A stretch of 64,000 nt of DNA from Planctomycetaceae bacterium. Its GTDB lineage: Bacteria > Planctomycetota > Planctomycetia > Planctomycetales > Planctomycetaceae. Under the pieces are notes generated by a model. The model was not told the DNA's origin. It did not search any database and saw only the letters and a program-made list of their open reading frames with translations. The translations under genes and the position numbers were made by a program. Shown in pieces: positions 17,942-27,239 of the stretch. The stretch covers positions 112,379 through 176,378 of the forward strand of contig JAJDEJ010000194.1 in NCBI GenBank assembly GCA_029259815.1, in the 5' to 3' direction. Each line of letters opens with the position of its first letter. Position 1 is the first letter of the stretch.

Positions 17942-19459
17942 CTACTTGCGGATGCAGGCGATCGCGGTCTCAGCGGCTTGACGTACGTTCTGCTGGTCGT
18001 TTTCGACGACAAACTGCAACTGAGCGATGGCTGACTCAGCCACAGGACCGAAGCTGCCGAGAGTCAAAGCTGCGGTCGAGCGGACTTCGGCATCCGTGTC
18101 ATGCAAAGCGGACGTGATGGCCGAAGCAATTTCGGGTGTCGGCAGCTTCGAGGTGTCGCCGAGTGCCATGAGTGAGAGCATCCGGACTTCAGTGGTGCCT
18201 TCGGTTGTGAGTGAGATCAATGCCTTGGTGGCGGCGACCTTGTCAGCAGCCGAGCCGAAGCGTGCGATCGCTTCAGCGACATGCAGTCGGACGAGGCTGT
18301 CCTTGTTTTGCAACTGCTGACGCAGAGCGGGCACGGCCGGTTGGGCATATTCCCCGATACCCGCAAGTGTGAAGGAAGCGAACTGCACGACTTCGGAATC
18401 GTCGCTGCTGACCAACTTCGTCAGTGATTGCACTGGGGTGACAGCGTCGCCCGTCAACTCCCAAGTAGCCCATGCAGCGTGAGCACGCACGATCTCATGG
18501 TCATCCTGAAGCAGGATCTGGACTGCAGCCGCCGCGGATGCCGCATCGGTGCCCATTTCAGCCAATGCCCGCAGCCCTTCCTTGCGGATTGCGACGTCCT
18601 CGCTGTCAAGTTTCTCGACTTCCCGCAGCACGGCGACATTGGCATCGGTGCACAATGTTGTGACCGTGTGTGGCTGCCATTTCGACTCATCCGAGCAGAC
18701 CTCGGAGTTCTCATGTTTTACTGCACCGACAACTTCGAGACTGACTTCGGCTTGGGCGATCACCGGTGCGGGAGCAGCCGGAACAGTGGTCGGCTCTTCA
18801 ACGATCGCAACGACCTTTTTCGTGGAAGCAGGGACTTCCGGTTGAGCTGGACGAGTGGTGCCCCAGTCATAGACAGCGAGCTGAGTCGCAGTTCGGTCCG
18901 AGTCAGCCTTCGTCGCTGAGACGGCCATGATGGGTGTCGCAGGCTCGCTGGACTCAGCCATCTCCTTTTTGGCGAACGCTTCGGCGACCAACATGGCCAC
19001 CTCTGCATCGATCTCTTCGCGAGCTTCTGTGGGGTTCTTCAAGTTGCGTGGTCGCGAAGAACCGGCCGGTCGACTAGCTGCGATGAGTTCGTTGATGTTT
19101 GTGTCTTTGCGTCGCTCGCCAGACTGGACGACTTGCAGTCCCTGTTTGGCTTCGGCATTTTGAGGATCCAGGGCGAGGACCTGTCTGTAGTAGACAGTCG
19201 CCTGATCGGCATGGCCTTCTTTCTCGTACTGACGAGCCGCTGCCAGAAGTTGGTGTTTGCTGTACTTCGGCAAAACCTCATCCGTCATCTTCGCCGAGTT
19301 AGGAGTCCTCGCAGACTGCCGCGAGGCATTGGATTTGTTAAACACCCTCGCCAGCGGGAAACGCCCACCGCGAGAAGCACACCCAGCGGAGACCAAGAGG
19401 GCAGTGATCAGAGTCAACTGCATCGTGGTTCGCCCAATCACGGTTAGTCCAATCGCCAT
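17942..19459 (-). CDS. HEAT-repeat lipoprotein with TPR
   Basis: 505 residues. N-terminal signal peptide ending in LLVSAGC (lipobox), then a tetratricopeptide unit (about 67-110: YSKHQLLAAARQYEKEGHADQATVYYRQVLALDP), a long low-complexity middle (about 115-265), and at least five HEAT/PBS-lyase-type repeats from about 280 to the end, each with a pattern such as DDHEIVRAHAAWATWELTG or DTDAEVRSTAALTLGSFG. Such solenoids are scaffolds for protein contacts. GGGGGAAG upstream supports ATG 19459. The gene is divergent from the MoxR operon. Confidence 0.85.
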   Translation of the reverse strand: MAIGLTVIGRTTMQLTLITALLVSAGCASRGGRFPLARVFNKSNASRQSARTPNSAKMTDEVLPKYSKHQLLAAARQYEKEGHADQATVYYRQVLALDPQNAEAKQGLQVVQSGERRKDTNINELIAASRPAGSSRPRNLKNPTEAREEIDAEVAMLVAEAFAKKEMAESSEPATPIMAVSATKADSDRTATQLAVYDWGTTRPAQPEVPASTKKVVAIVEEPTTVPAAPAPVIAQAEVSLEVVGAVKHENSEVCSDESKWQPHTVTTLCTDANVAVLREVEKLDSEDVAIRKEGLRALAEMGTDAASAAAAVQILLQDDHEIVRAHAAWATWELTGDAVTPVQSLTKLVSSDDSEVVQFASFTLAGIGEYAQPAVPALRQQLQNKDSLVRLHVAEAIARFGSAADKVAATKALISLTTEGTTEVRMLSLMALGDTSKLPTPEIASAITSALHDTDAEVRSTAALTLGSFGPVAESAIAQLQFVVENDQQNVRQAAETAIACIRK

Positions 19460-19865
19460 TTTTCTTCCCCCTGTGATTGATGCGATCTCGCTCGCATCAG
19501 CGATGTCTCAGCAGGATGCCGAGATGTCATTTGTCGGAACGGTCTGTCTTGACGTGATGAGCAACCGCTCACATCTTCGGCGCGGACAATTCGGATCATT
19601 CCGCGCGTGCCTGTTGTATCGGTTGTACGTCCTGTGCGGTTCAACAGAACTCTGAGGAGGCGGAGAACTCTTCCCACAGCCTCCGGCCACCCTTGCTTGC
19701 CGGCTTTGACAGACGGCTATTTCGGCAAGATTTGCCGCAACGAGCCAACTCGCAACATTCCTCCAATGTCAGAATGACGGCTGACGTAAGAATGCACAGA
19801 CACGTCTGCACGCATCTGCTGAGCTAGTCAGCAGATATCGCAGCCCGTACACTCGGGAGGACGTC
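19460..19865. promoter_or_regulatory. Divergent control region, HEAT lipoprotein / MoxR operon
   Basis: 406 nt with no supported gene. It includes a perfect 9-bp stem (ATCTGCTGA / TCAGCAGAT, loop GCTAG) at 19814-19836, 20 nt before the GGGAGG ribosome site of the MoxR gene, which could be an operator or a leader hairpin. I see no convincing -35/-10 pair. Confidence 0.4.
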
Positions 19866-20951
19866 ATGTGGAATCAATTCTGTTCACCAGAATGCACAAC
19901 TGTGTCTGCTGTGCCCTCGGAACAACGCCCCGTCATTGCCAATGAACCGTTGATTTCCGTCCCATTGGGCGGCAACGGCCAGGATCAGAATCTCAATCGA
20001 ATCTCACCGCTTTCGATCACAGACGTCGCCCCAAAGCTCGAGCGGTTGAAGAAGAATCTCACAGATGTCATTCAAGGCAAAAGCGACCCGATTGACGCGC
20101 TGATTGTCGCCCTGTTAGCGGGCGGCTCCGTTCTCATGGAGGACGTGCCGGGCGTCGGCAAAACGACGCTCGCGAAGGCTCTCGCCCGTTCGCTCGATGT
20201 CGAATTTCGGCGGATTCAGTTCACTCCCGATCTCCTGCCCACGGACATTCTCGGCTCATCGATCTATAGCCCTGCGGATGGATCGTTCACCTTTCATCCG
20301 GGCCCCATCTTCTGCAGCGTGTTGCTCGCTGACGAAATCAACCGTGCATCACCCCGTACCCAATCTGCCCTCCTCGAGGCGATGAGCGAGCGACAGGTGA
20401 CGATCGAAGGCAAGCGAACGAAATTGCCCGATCCATTCCTTGTCCTAGCGACCCAGAACCCGATCGACTTCCATGGCACGTATCCATTGCCGGAAGCTCA
20501 ACTGGATCGATTTCTGGTGCATCTAAACATCGGATACCCCGATCCGGAAACAGAGACAGACATCCTCTATGCGCAGGCGAAAGAGCGACCCATCGATCAC
20601 GTGAAACCTGTATTGTCGATCGATGAAGTCGTCGGTGCTCAAGCGCTCTCTCGAGAGGTGCACGTTGATCGGTCCATCGCCGACTACATCGTGCAGATCG
20701 TCCAAGAGACACGAAATCATCATCAGCTACGGTTGGGTGTCAGCCCGCGGGGATCGTTGATGTTCTTTCGAGCTGTGCAGGCAGCCGCACTGTTCGCCGG
20801 ACGAGATCATGTCCAACCCGACGATGTGCGGCAACTCGCTCAGTACGTGCTGCCTCATCGGTGCATGTTGACGTCACAGGCCCGGTACAGCAGTTCCAAC
20901 AAAGTTGACATCATCGCGGAGATCGTTCGCAAGACTCGCATCCCGGTGTGA
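19866..20951 (+). CDS. MoxR-family AAA+ ATPase
   Basis: 361 residues. MoxR ATPases act as chaperones that mature partner complexes, usually with DUF58/VWA proteins. Walker A is EDVPGVGKTTLAKAL near residue 95, Walker B LLADEINRASPRTQSALLEAM, sensor 1 ATQNPIDFHGTYPLPEAQLDRF, and the C-terminal lid (VSPRGSLMFFRAVQAAALFAGRD) is complete. An N-terminal extension of about 55 residues is unlike the usual MoxR start, but GGGAGG just upstream of ATG 19866 supports it. DUF58 starts 3 nt after the stop and transglutaminase follows, a classic three-gene set. Confidence 0.93.
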   Translation: MWNQFCSPECTTVSAVPSEQRPVIANEPLISVPLGGNGQDQNLNRISPLSITDVAPKLERLKKNLTDVIQGKSDPIDALIVALLAGGSVLMEDVPGVGKTTLAKALARSLDVEFRRIQFTPDLLPTDILGSSIYSPADGSFTFHPGPIFCSVLLADEINRASPRTQSALLEAMSERQVTIEGKRTKLPDPFLVLATQNPIDFHGTYPLPEAQLDRFLVHLNIGYPDPETETDILYAQAKERPIDHVKPVLSIDEVVGAQALSREVHVDRSIADYIVQIVQETRNHHQLRLGVSPRGSLMFFRAVQAAALFAGRDHVQPDDVRQLAQYVLPHRCMLTSQARYSSSNKVDIIAEIVRKTRIPV

Positions 20952-20954
20952 CCC

Positions 20955-22187
20955 ATGCGATACCGCTCACGCGTCATCGGCCCCATGCACCGTTACTTCT
21001 GGCGGTTCAAGCTCACGCCGGCTGGACGCATGATCGTGATGGCTGTATTGCTGTCATCGGTCGGGGTCATCTCGGTCGAAATTCCCATCTATCAGGTTTT
21101 CTGCGCACTCCTCGGACTGCTGATGGTCTGCGAACCGATCGGACTGCTGCTGCGACCTCATCTCGAACTGAAAGGGCGGCTCCCTGAACAAGCCCGAGTC
21201 GATGAACCATTTACCTGCGACGTTATCATGACGAATCGCTCCTGGAAGCCGGCATTCGACTTGATGGCCGGGCTGTTCGGTCTGCCAAAGCCCGTCGAGT
21301 TGTTAAGTGGTGACCGGTACGTCTCCTCGCTGGCCCGCGGGGAAACAGCTGTCCTGCCTGTGACGCTCGTCGCACACCGTCGGGGGGTGTATCGACTACC
21401 ACCTGTCCAGATCCACTCGACATTCCCATTCAATTTGATGCGATTCGGAGGCAGCAAACTCCCGGCTCAGTCGGTGACCATACTGCCCGCCTATCACACG
21501 CTGGAACAGATCGACATCCCGCTAAGTCATCGATATCAACCCGGCGGGATTCTCGTCGCAGCCAACACAGGCGACTCCTTGGAGTACATCGGTAATCGCG
21601 AATATTCACCAGGCGAGCCTGCGCGGCATCTCGACTTCCGCGCCTGGGCGCGTCTTGGCCGGCCGGTTGTCCGTGAGTACCAGGAGGAATACTCCTGTCG
21701 GGTCGCCGTCATCCTTGATACATTTGTCCCCGGTCGACGACGACGTGGAGCCAAAGGGTTCGCAAATCTTGAAGCGGCAGTCAGTTTAACAGCTGCAACA
21801 GCGGAGGCACTCTCCACCGGCGATTTTCTCATTGACTTCTTCGCTGCCGGTCCGAACTTACACGTGTTTCGCTCGACGGGCAATCAATCGAGTTTCGACA
21901 GTGTGCTCGAAATCCTCGCAGCTGTGGATGCAAGCCGGAGTGACCCGTTCGCCCAAGTCTCGCCAGTGGTCGCTGAGGAGATGCAACAGATCTCGACCGC
22001 TGTCTGCATCCTGTTGGACTGGGACGATGCCCGGCGAGAACTGACCGATCGCATGCTGGAAGCCGGGTGTGCATTGAAGGTGATCGTGGTCTGTGATGGA
22101 GAGACAACACTCCCTATTCAAGAGTCTGCACAGATTCAACAAGTCCGCATCGACACCATCACCTCCGGACACCTGCAAGAGATCTAA
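20955..22187 (+). CDS. DUF58 protein
   Basis: 410 residues. Two membrane segments near residues 25-70, then a beta-rich exposed domain, then the DUF58 core with GDSLEYIGNREYSPGEPARHLDFRAWARLGRPVVREYQEE, matching the family motif in which REY-PGD-R-HIDW is conserved. A VWA-like fold follows (RVAVILDTFVPG) where the MIDAS is poorly conserved. Partner of the adjacent MoxR ATPase by operon position (3 nt gap) and general family knowledge; cellular substrate unknown, often linked to envelope integrity. Confidence 0.9.
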   Translation: MRYRSRVIGPMHRYFWRFKLTPAGRMIVMAVLLSSVGVISVEIPIYQVFCALLGLLMVCEPIGLLLRPHLELKGRLPEQARVDEPFTCDVIMTNRSWKPAFDLMAGLFGLPKPVELLSGDRYVSSLARGETAVLPVTLVAHRRGVYRLPPVQIHSTFPFNLMRFGGSKLPAQSVTILPAYHTLEQIDIPLSHRYQPGGILVAANTGDSLEYIGNREYSPGEPARHLDFRAWARLGRPVVREYQEEYSCRVAVILDTFVPGRRRRGAKGFANLEAAVSLTAATAEALSTGDFLIDFFAAGPNLHVFRSTGNQSSFDSVLEILAAVDASRSDPFAQVSPVVAEEMQQISTAVCILLDWDDARRELTDRMLEAGCALKVIVVCDGETTLPIQESAQIQQVRIDTITSGHLQEI

Positions 22188-22196
22188 CCACGTGTG

Positions 22197-24356
22197 ATGT
22201 TCGAAACGACGCGACATGCAGGTGAGTCATTGTCCGTATTCAAGCGGGCAGACATGAGAATCGCGTCCACACGGACTCGCTGGCTGGCGATCGTAGGCCT
22301 CCTGATTCAAGCCTGCTTGCTCGGGTACGTCTCTGGCGTCAGGGTGTTTCCGGTCACGATCACCCTGTTGGCCGTTATCGCCGGGGTGACCCCCTGGCGA
22401 ATGCCGCTGAGCAAGTCATTACAGCTTTGGCTGTACGCCGTCATCGCGATCGGCTTTATCCTGTATCACTTTGTGTCGCCTGTTCGGATTATGATCGAGG
22501 ATTCGCTCATTTCCCCCATCCAAACACACATCGTGGCTCGTATTCTGATGGGCGTCCAACTCGTCACGCTCTTTCTCCGAAACGAGGGAGACCGCCCACC
22601 CCTCTGGCTCGCTGGCATGGGAGCAATGTGTCTGCCATTCGCTGTCAATTCGCCACTCAAATTCACCGAACACCACACTCTCCTGATTGGGATCATCGCA
22701 TTCATTGGTGTGATGGCGATGTTTGGCAACGAATGGCGGATACGGACGGTCACCACGTCTCAACTTCGGCAGTGGCCGCGTGCGATTATTCTCGCGTTGA
22801 CCCTGACGACATCACTGCTGACAGGAGCGGGGTCGGCACTTGCACTGCAACACTATGAGAAGAGCATCGAATTCTTCCTCGAAGACTTTCTCGGCTATGG
22901 ACCTCGGGCTGCTCGTCCCGGCTTCACGATAGGAAGTCGATTGAATGACGTCACCCACTGGAAGACCACCCAGGCAAACGAAATCGCTCTCAGGGCTTTT
23001 TCAGACGAGCCGCCGGGCTATCTGCGGGGAATTGTCTTTGATACGTATAACGTCCCGAGGCAATGGAACAATTCGTGGACGGTGTGGGAAAGCGAGGACG
23101 AGAGCTATCCGCTGCAACAGACGGAGCCCCCTCGTGGATTGCCGGGGGTGAAGAAAGACCATCTGTTGTATTCCGTCATCGAACAGCCGCAAGGTCACTG
23201 GGCGACAATCGATGTCTGGCTACAGAACCCGCGAGGACTCTTCGTCTTTGCACCACTGGAGACCGCATATGTGTCCGTCGACAGAGGAACGGTTTTGCGC
23301 GAATTTCACGGAACATTACGTGTCTCCGAGCGTCCAGACCAATCGACATACTCCCTCATTACAACAGACACGCTCCCCCGTCAGTTGCTGGACGAAAAAC
23401 TTCGCAAGCGGGCCACTACACTCGACACTCTGCTGAGTCCACGAATTACGCAACTGGCTGATGAGTTGTTTGCCGATTGTGGAACGAACCGTGAGAAAAT
23501 CGACCGTGTGCAGCAGTGGTTTCAGGACAACTTTGAGTACCGCTTGGGAATTGACGTTCCCGGCCGCGAAGATCCGTTGACCTTTTTCCTAACCACACGG
23601 TCGCCAGCCCATTGTGAGTTTTTTGCAACCGGAACAGCCGTATTGCTGCGTCTGGCGGGCGTGCCCAGCCGGTATGTCACCGGATATGTGGCCACCGAGA
23701 GAAACGATGTCGGGGGCTATTGGATGGCCCGCAACAAGGACGCCCACGCCTGGGTCGAGGCGTACGACGACCGCAAACAGCAGTGGGTGACCGTCGAGTC
23801 GACACCCGCTGCGGGCATTCCTCAGCCGCGTGCCGCTTCCCTCTGGTCACAAACGTTCGATGCAGTCCAACTCTTTTTGGCTCGATTTACGAACCTCGCC
23901 CGCAACTACAGAGTCGGCGAAATGCTCCAGAGGCTGTGGGGCCTCATCTGGTCAATCCCAGGACTTGTGACCCTATCTCTAATGTTAATCTCCCCTCTGA
24001 TGTGGAAGAACCGACGACTGCCACACTGGACCAGGCACCGCGATGATGCACGCCTCAAGTCCATGCACGCGGTGCTCTCCCAACTCGATCGACTCGCCAA
24101 ACATCACAATCGCGAACGTCAATCGGACGAAACGCTCTTGCAGTTCGCACGCCGCTTACGAAAGAGCGATGACGGCTCCGTCGGGTCACAATCCCTGGCT
24201 GACTGTTACGACCTCTACTGCTCCCTTCGCTTCCGTGGTCAGACCGGGCCAGAAGCCATCGACCAACTGGAGGATGCCCTCGCGCGAGTACCAATGATGC
24301 GGGCTTCAATCGCCAAGCAGACGCCCCCCTCTACCGCACCCATGACCAACCAGTGA
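22197..24356 (+). CDS. Membrane-bound transglutaminase-like protein (TgpA type)
   Basis: About 719 residues. Several N-terminal membrane helices (about 25-215), then an external region with a papain-like transglutaminase domain: catalytic Cys in RSPAHCEFFATGTAVLLRLAG, His in KDAHAWVEAYD and Asp/Glu in WVTVESTPAAG. One further helix near residue 590 and a C-terminal cytoplasmic helical tail (DUF4129-like position) follow. Starts 9 nt after the DUF58 stop; a GTG directly before ATG 22197 is an alternative. Together with MoxR and DUF58 this is the widespread three-gene module. The 3' end overlaps the convergent dehydrogenase gene by 26 nt. Confidence 0.9.
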   Translation: MFETTRHAGESLSVFKRADMRIASTRTRWLAIVGLLIQACLLGYVSGVRVFPVTITLLAVIAGVTPWRMPLSKSLQLWLYAVIAIGFILYHFVSPVRIMIEDSLISPIQTHIVARILMGVQLVTLFLRNEGDRPPLWLAGMGAMCLPFAVNSPLKFTEHHTLLIGIIAFIGVMAMFGNEWRIRTVTTSQLRQWPRAIILALTLTTSLLTGAGSALALQHYEKSIEFFLEDFLGYGPRAARPGFTIGSRLNDVTHWKTTQANEIALRAFSDEPPGYLRGIVFDTYNVPRQWNNSWTVWESEDESYPLQQTEPPRGLPGVKKDHLLYSVIEQPQGHWATIDVWLQNPRGLFVFAPLETAYVSVDRGTVLREFHGTLRVSERPDQSTYSLITTDTLPRQLLDEKLRKRATTLDTLLSPRITQLADELFADCGTNREKIDRVQQWFQDNFEYRLGIDVPGREDPLTFFLTTRSPAHCEFFATGTAVLLRLAGVPSRYVTGYVATERNDVGGYWMARNKDAHAWVEAYDDRKQQWVTVESTPAAGIPQPRAASLWSQTFDAVQLFLARFTNLARNYRVGEMLQRLWGLIWSIPGLVTLSLMLISPLMWKNRRLPHWTRHRDDARLKSMHAVLSQLDRLAKHHNRERQSDETLLQFARRLRKSDDGSVGSQSLADCYDLYCSLRFRGQTGPEAIDQLEDALARVPMMRASIAKQTPPSTAPMTNQ

Positions 24357-25320
24357 CCCCCTCGAGATTCTGGACGCAGACCTCCGGCCAAGGTCCATCC
24401 TTTAAGCCAACAATTGCGTTCGCCGCCATCGTAAGGGCGTCGCGACGTGATTCGATGTCCAACCCGGCGACATGACCGGCAAGCAAGGCATGCCGATGAT
24501 TGAGCAGCGGACTGTCAAGAGGCAACGGCTCCTGCTCGAACACGTCGAGCCCAACACCACGAATGTGACCGGACGTGAGCGCCACATTGAGGGCCGTTTC
24601 ATCGACCAAACCACCACGTCCCGTGTTAATGAACACCGAACCAAGCTTCATCTTCGCGAAGCGTTCCGCATTCATCAGATGGGCCGTCTCCTCGATCAGC
24701 GGGATATGCAGCGACACATAGTCCGCACGACTCAGCAGATCGTCCAGCTGGACGAGTTCGATGTCCCACTGCTTGACAAACTCCGGATCGGCATGCGGTT
24801 CACAGACGAGAATCTCCATTCCCAGCCCAATCGCCCGTGGCACAACTGCTTGTCCGATGCGTCCCAGCCCCACAATGCCGAGTGTGCTGCCCATCACCCG
24901 GGGATAGGTGATGCGTTCCCACTGCCCCTCACGCACACGCATGTCGAGGTCGGGGAACCCTCGTGCGACGCCCATTAACAGGGCAATCGTGTGCTCAGCG
25001 ACGGAGTGATGATTCACTCCCGGCGTCGTCGTGATCGCCACACGATGCTCATCGCAAGCAGCGACATCGATCGCATCGAACCCGACACCGGTGCGTGCCA
25101 GCACTCGCAACGCCGGCAGACTGTTGATCACGTGGGGCGTGTACGGCTCCGACCCCGCGAGCACGGCCTCTGCCCCCCCGACCACGTCGATCAATGTGTC
25201 CTCGTTCCACAGATCGAGACTGCGATCGATGCGTTCGACGTTGAACCCTGCCTGTTCGAGAATCTCATCGTGTGGCCCTTCATCGGCCATCAACGCACAG
25301 CATTTGACAACGGGTTTCAT
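24331..25320 (-). CDS. D-2-hydroxyacid dehydrogenase, phosphoglycerate dehydrogenase-like
   Basis: 329 residues. NAD-binding Rossmann motif GLGRIGQAVVPRA, catalytic Arg region ARTGVGFDAID, INTGRGGLVDETAL, and Glu in GLDVFEQEPL are all present. The catalytic His normally in a HxGG/A segment is seen in LAGHVAGLD. It lacks the C-terminal ACT or substrate-binding domain of SerA, so the short-form family fits; the true substrate could be another 2-hydroxyacid. Next to a deacylase gene transcribed in the opposite direction. Confidence 0.87.
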   Translation of the reverse strand: MKPVVKCCALMADEGPHDEILEQAGFNVERIDRSLDLWNEDTLIDVVGGAEAVLAGSEPYTPHVINSLPALRVLARTGVGFDAIDVAACDEHRVAITTTPGVNHHSVAEHTIALLMGVARGFPDLDMRVREGQWERITYPRVMGSTLGIVGLGRIGQAVVPRAIGLGMEILVCEPHADPEFVKQWDIELVQLDDLLSRADYVSLHIPLIEETAHLMNAERFAKMKLGSVFINTGRGGLVDETALNVALTSGHIRGVGLDVFEQEPLPLDSPLLNHRHALLAGHVAGLDIESRRDALTMAANAIVGLKDGPWPEVCVQNLEGVTGWSWVR

Positions 25321-25494
25321 GGGTCAAGGTGACTCTCGGGGTAAATGGGTCCGCAAGTAGACGACGTCATAACGCCTCGTACCAACTTGATGCAACCTGA
25401 TGAATCAATCTCAACGTGGGACATGGTTGCCGAGCGGGTCGTACTTGCGGCAAGATGCTCTGACGTGACCACTCCCAAACCGAGAGCCCGCACC

Positions 25495-26538
25495 ATGACC
25501 GACACCCAGATTCACACGAAGATTGACTTCGACCAACCGGGCATCCAATGGGGAACGCTGTCGGTGCCCTACTCGTACAACCTCAGCGGATGGTCGCAGT
25601 TGCAGGTGCCGATCGCAACGATTGGCAATGGCGACGGACCGACCGTGTTGCTGATGGCGGGGAACCACGGCGACGAGTACCCCGGTCAAATCGCCATCAT
25701 GCGACTGATGCGTGAACTGTCCGCTGAGCAGATCAGCGGACGGTTGATCATGATCCCGATCCTCAATGTGCCTGCATCCAAAGCCGCGACGCGGTTGTCG
25801 CCACTCGATGGCAAGAACCTCAACCGCTGTTTCCCCGGCGACCCGCTGGGCGCCGTGTGTGAGATGATGGCCCATTACCTAACGACAGTCCTGTTCCCGA
25901 TGGCTGATGTCGTGATTGACCTGCACACGGGTGGACGAGGTGTGTACTTCTATCCCTGTGCCCACATGCATCTCGTTGACGACTGGGCACAACGCAGAGC
26001 GATGGCTCGGGGGGCCGAAGCATATAACACAGACTTTGCCTTCCTATACGCAGACATCGCTGGACACGGTCTGCTGCCGGTCGAGGCGGAGAGTCAGGGA
26101 AAGGTTGTCATCACGACCGAGATGGGGGGTGGCGAGGTCATCCCTCAACCGATTCATCATCTCGCGCAGGACGGTCTGCGAAACGTGCTCGTTCACACAG
26201 GAGTGTTGGCAGGCGAGTTTCGCTCGCGAGCTGACCTGGGATTGCCGCCGATACGGTGGATTCAATCACTCGACCAGAACGACTACATCTTCTCACCCGA
26301 GTCGGGACTGTACGAGAGTCTGGTCGACGTGGGAGTTGATGTGCGTGCCGGACAACCGCTCGGTGCCCTGCACTTCCCGGAACGTCCTGACCGTGAGCCG
26401 ACGATCATTGAGGCCAACTCGGATGGCGTGCTGATCGCCCATCGTGGCCCGACGCTGACACAGCAGGGAGACATCCTCGTCTGTCTGGCCCATGACGTGC
26501 CTGACGAAGTACTGCAGACTTTCCAAAGTGCCACCTGA
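25495..26538 (+). CDS. Succinylglutamate desuccinylase/aspartoacylase-family deacylase
   Basis: 347 residues from ATG 25495 (the frame is open to 25345 without family sequence). Zinc ligands of the M14-like fold are present: GNHGDEYPGQ and DLHTGGRGVYFYP, with the downstream EMGGGEV segment supplying the catalytic Glu. The sequence resembles the DoeB-like subgroup that deacetylates N-acetyl-diaminobutyrate in ectoine breakdown, but no ectoine genes lie nearby, so I name only the family. A C-terminal beta domain follows at about 265-347. Confidence 0.87.
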   Translation: MTDTQIHTKIDFDQPGIQWGTLSVPYSYNLSGWSQLQVPIATIGNGDGPTVLLMAGNHGDEYPGQIAIMRLMRELSAEQISGRLIMIPILNVPASKAATRLSPLDGKNLNRCFPGDPLGAVCEMMAHYLTTVLFPMADVVIDLHTGGRGVYFYPCAHMHLVDDWAQRRAMARGAEAYNTDFAFLYADIAGHGLLPVEAESQGKVVITTEMGGGEVIPQPIHHLAQDGLRNVLVHTGVLAGEFRSRADLGLPPIRWIQSLDQNDYIFSPESGLYESLVDVGVDVRAGQPLGALHFPERPDREPTIIEANSDGVLIAHRGPTLTQQGDILVCLAHDVPDEVLQTFQSAT

Positions 26539-26641
26539 TGCGAGTTCCCGATGGAAACAGCTCAGTCCAACCTTCACCACCCGCTGGACCGCAGTTGGTC
26601 ATGTTCGGCGTGATCTGGTGTCCGGACACGAAGTCAGGCAC

Positions 26642-27103
26642 TCAGGTCGTCTCGCCATTCTGCTGCTGATCCGTTGAACATTGATCGTCACAGCGACCCG
26701 TCAATCGCAGACGGTTCTTGGCGAATACGTGATACGCCTTGTCCGCCAGATGTGACACACCCGGCAGCCGCGTTGCACTCACCAGCCATCCGAAGCCCAA
26801 GGCACCATAGATGTGCCTGAAGGCCTCGACTCCCGTGACCCACTCGCCTGTGGGAAGCTGTCCGTGCATCTCCTCCATGAAGCGGTCCATGGTGATGTCG
26901 TACTGAGACACATCGAAGTCATCAGCGGCGATGTTGGTCAGCCTCAAGCGCTTGCCTCGGTCCATCAGCCGCAGCACATTGATCTCCCGCTTGCAGAGCG
27001 GACAATCTCCGTCATAGAAGACCTCAATCGCATAATCGCCCGGCTGTTCGCCCGTGCCGTAACGTTGCGACTTGCGGTGGTAGGTTCGCTCTTTGCTCAT
27101 CAT
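26642..27103 (-). CDS. DCC-family thiol-disulfide oxidoreductase (DUF393)
   Basis: 153 residues. The family signature is at residues 31-38, DGDCPLCKREI, with the Cys-Pro-Leu-Cys pair, followed by a second conserved block around VTGVEAFRHIYGALGFGW. DCC proteins are small thioredoxin-like proteins of unclear role, often beside fatty-acid or photosynthesis genes. The C-terminus has two more Cys (GRCDDQCSTDQQ) which may bind metal or be spurious. It stands alone between two plus-strand genes. Confidence 0.88.
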   Translation of the reverse strand: MMSKERTYHRKSQRYGTGEQPGDYAIEVFYDGDCPLCKREINVLRLMDRGKRLRLTNIAADDFDVSQYDITMDRFMEEMHGQLPTGEWVTGVEAFRHIYGALGFGWLVSATRLPGVSHLADKAYHVFAKNRLRLTGRCDDQCSTDQQQNGETT

Positions 27104-27239
27104 GTCGATTCTACTCCACTTACCATTGTAGACACACTAACACCGTGTCAACGCGAAGCGATGCAAAGATATCTGGACCGTGATAGGCTGCGTGCAATCA
27201 CAGATGATCGCACACGCGTCACTATTCGGTGAAGAATCC

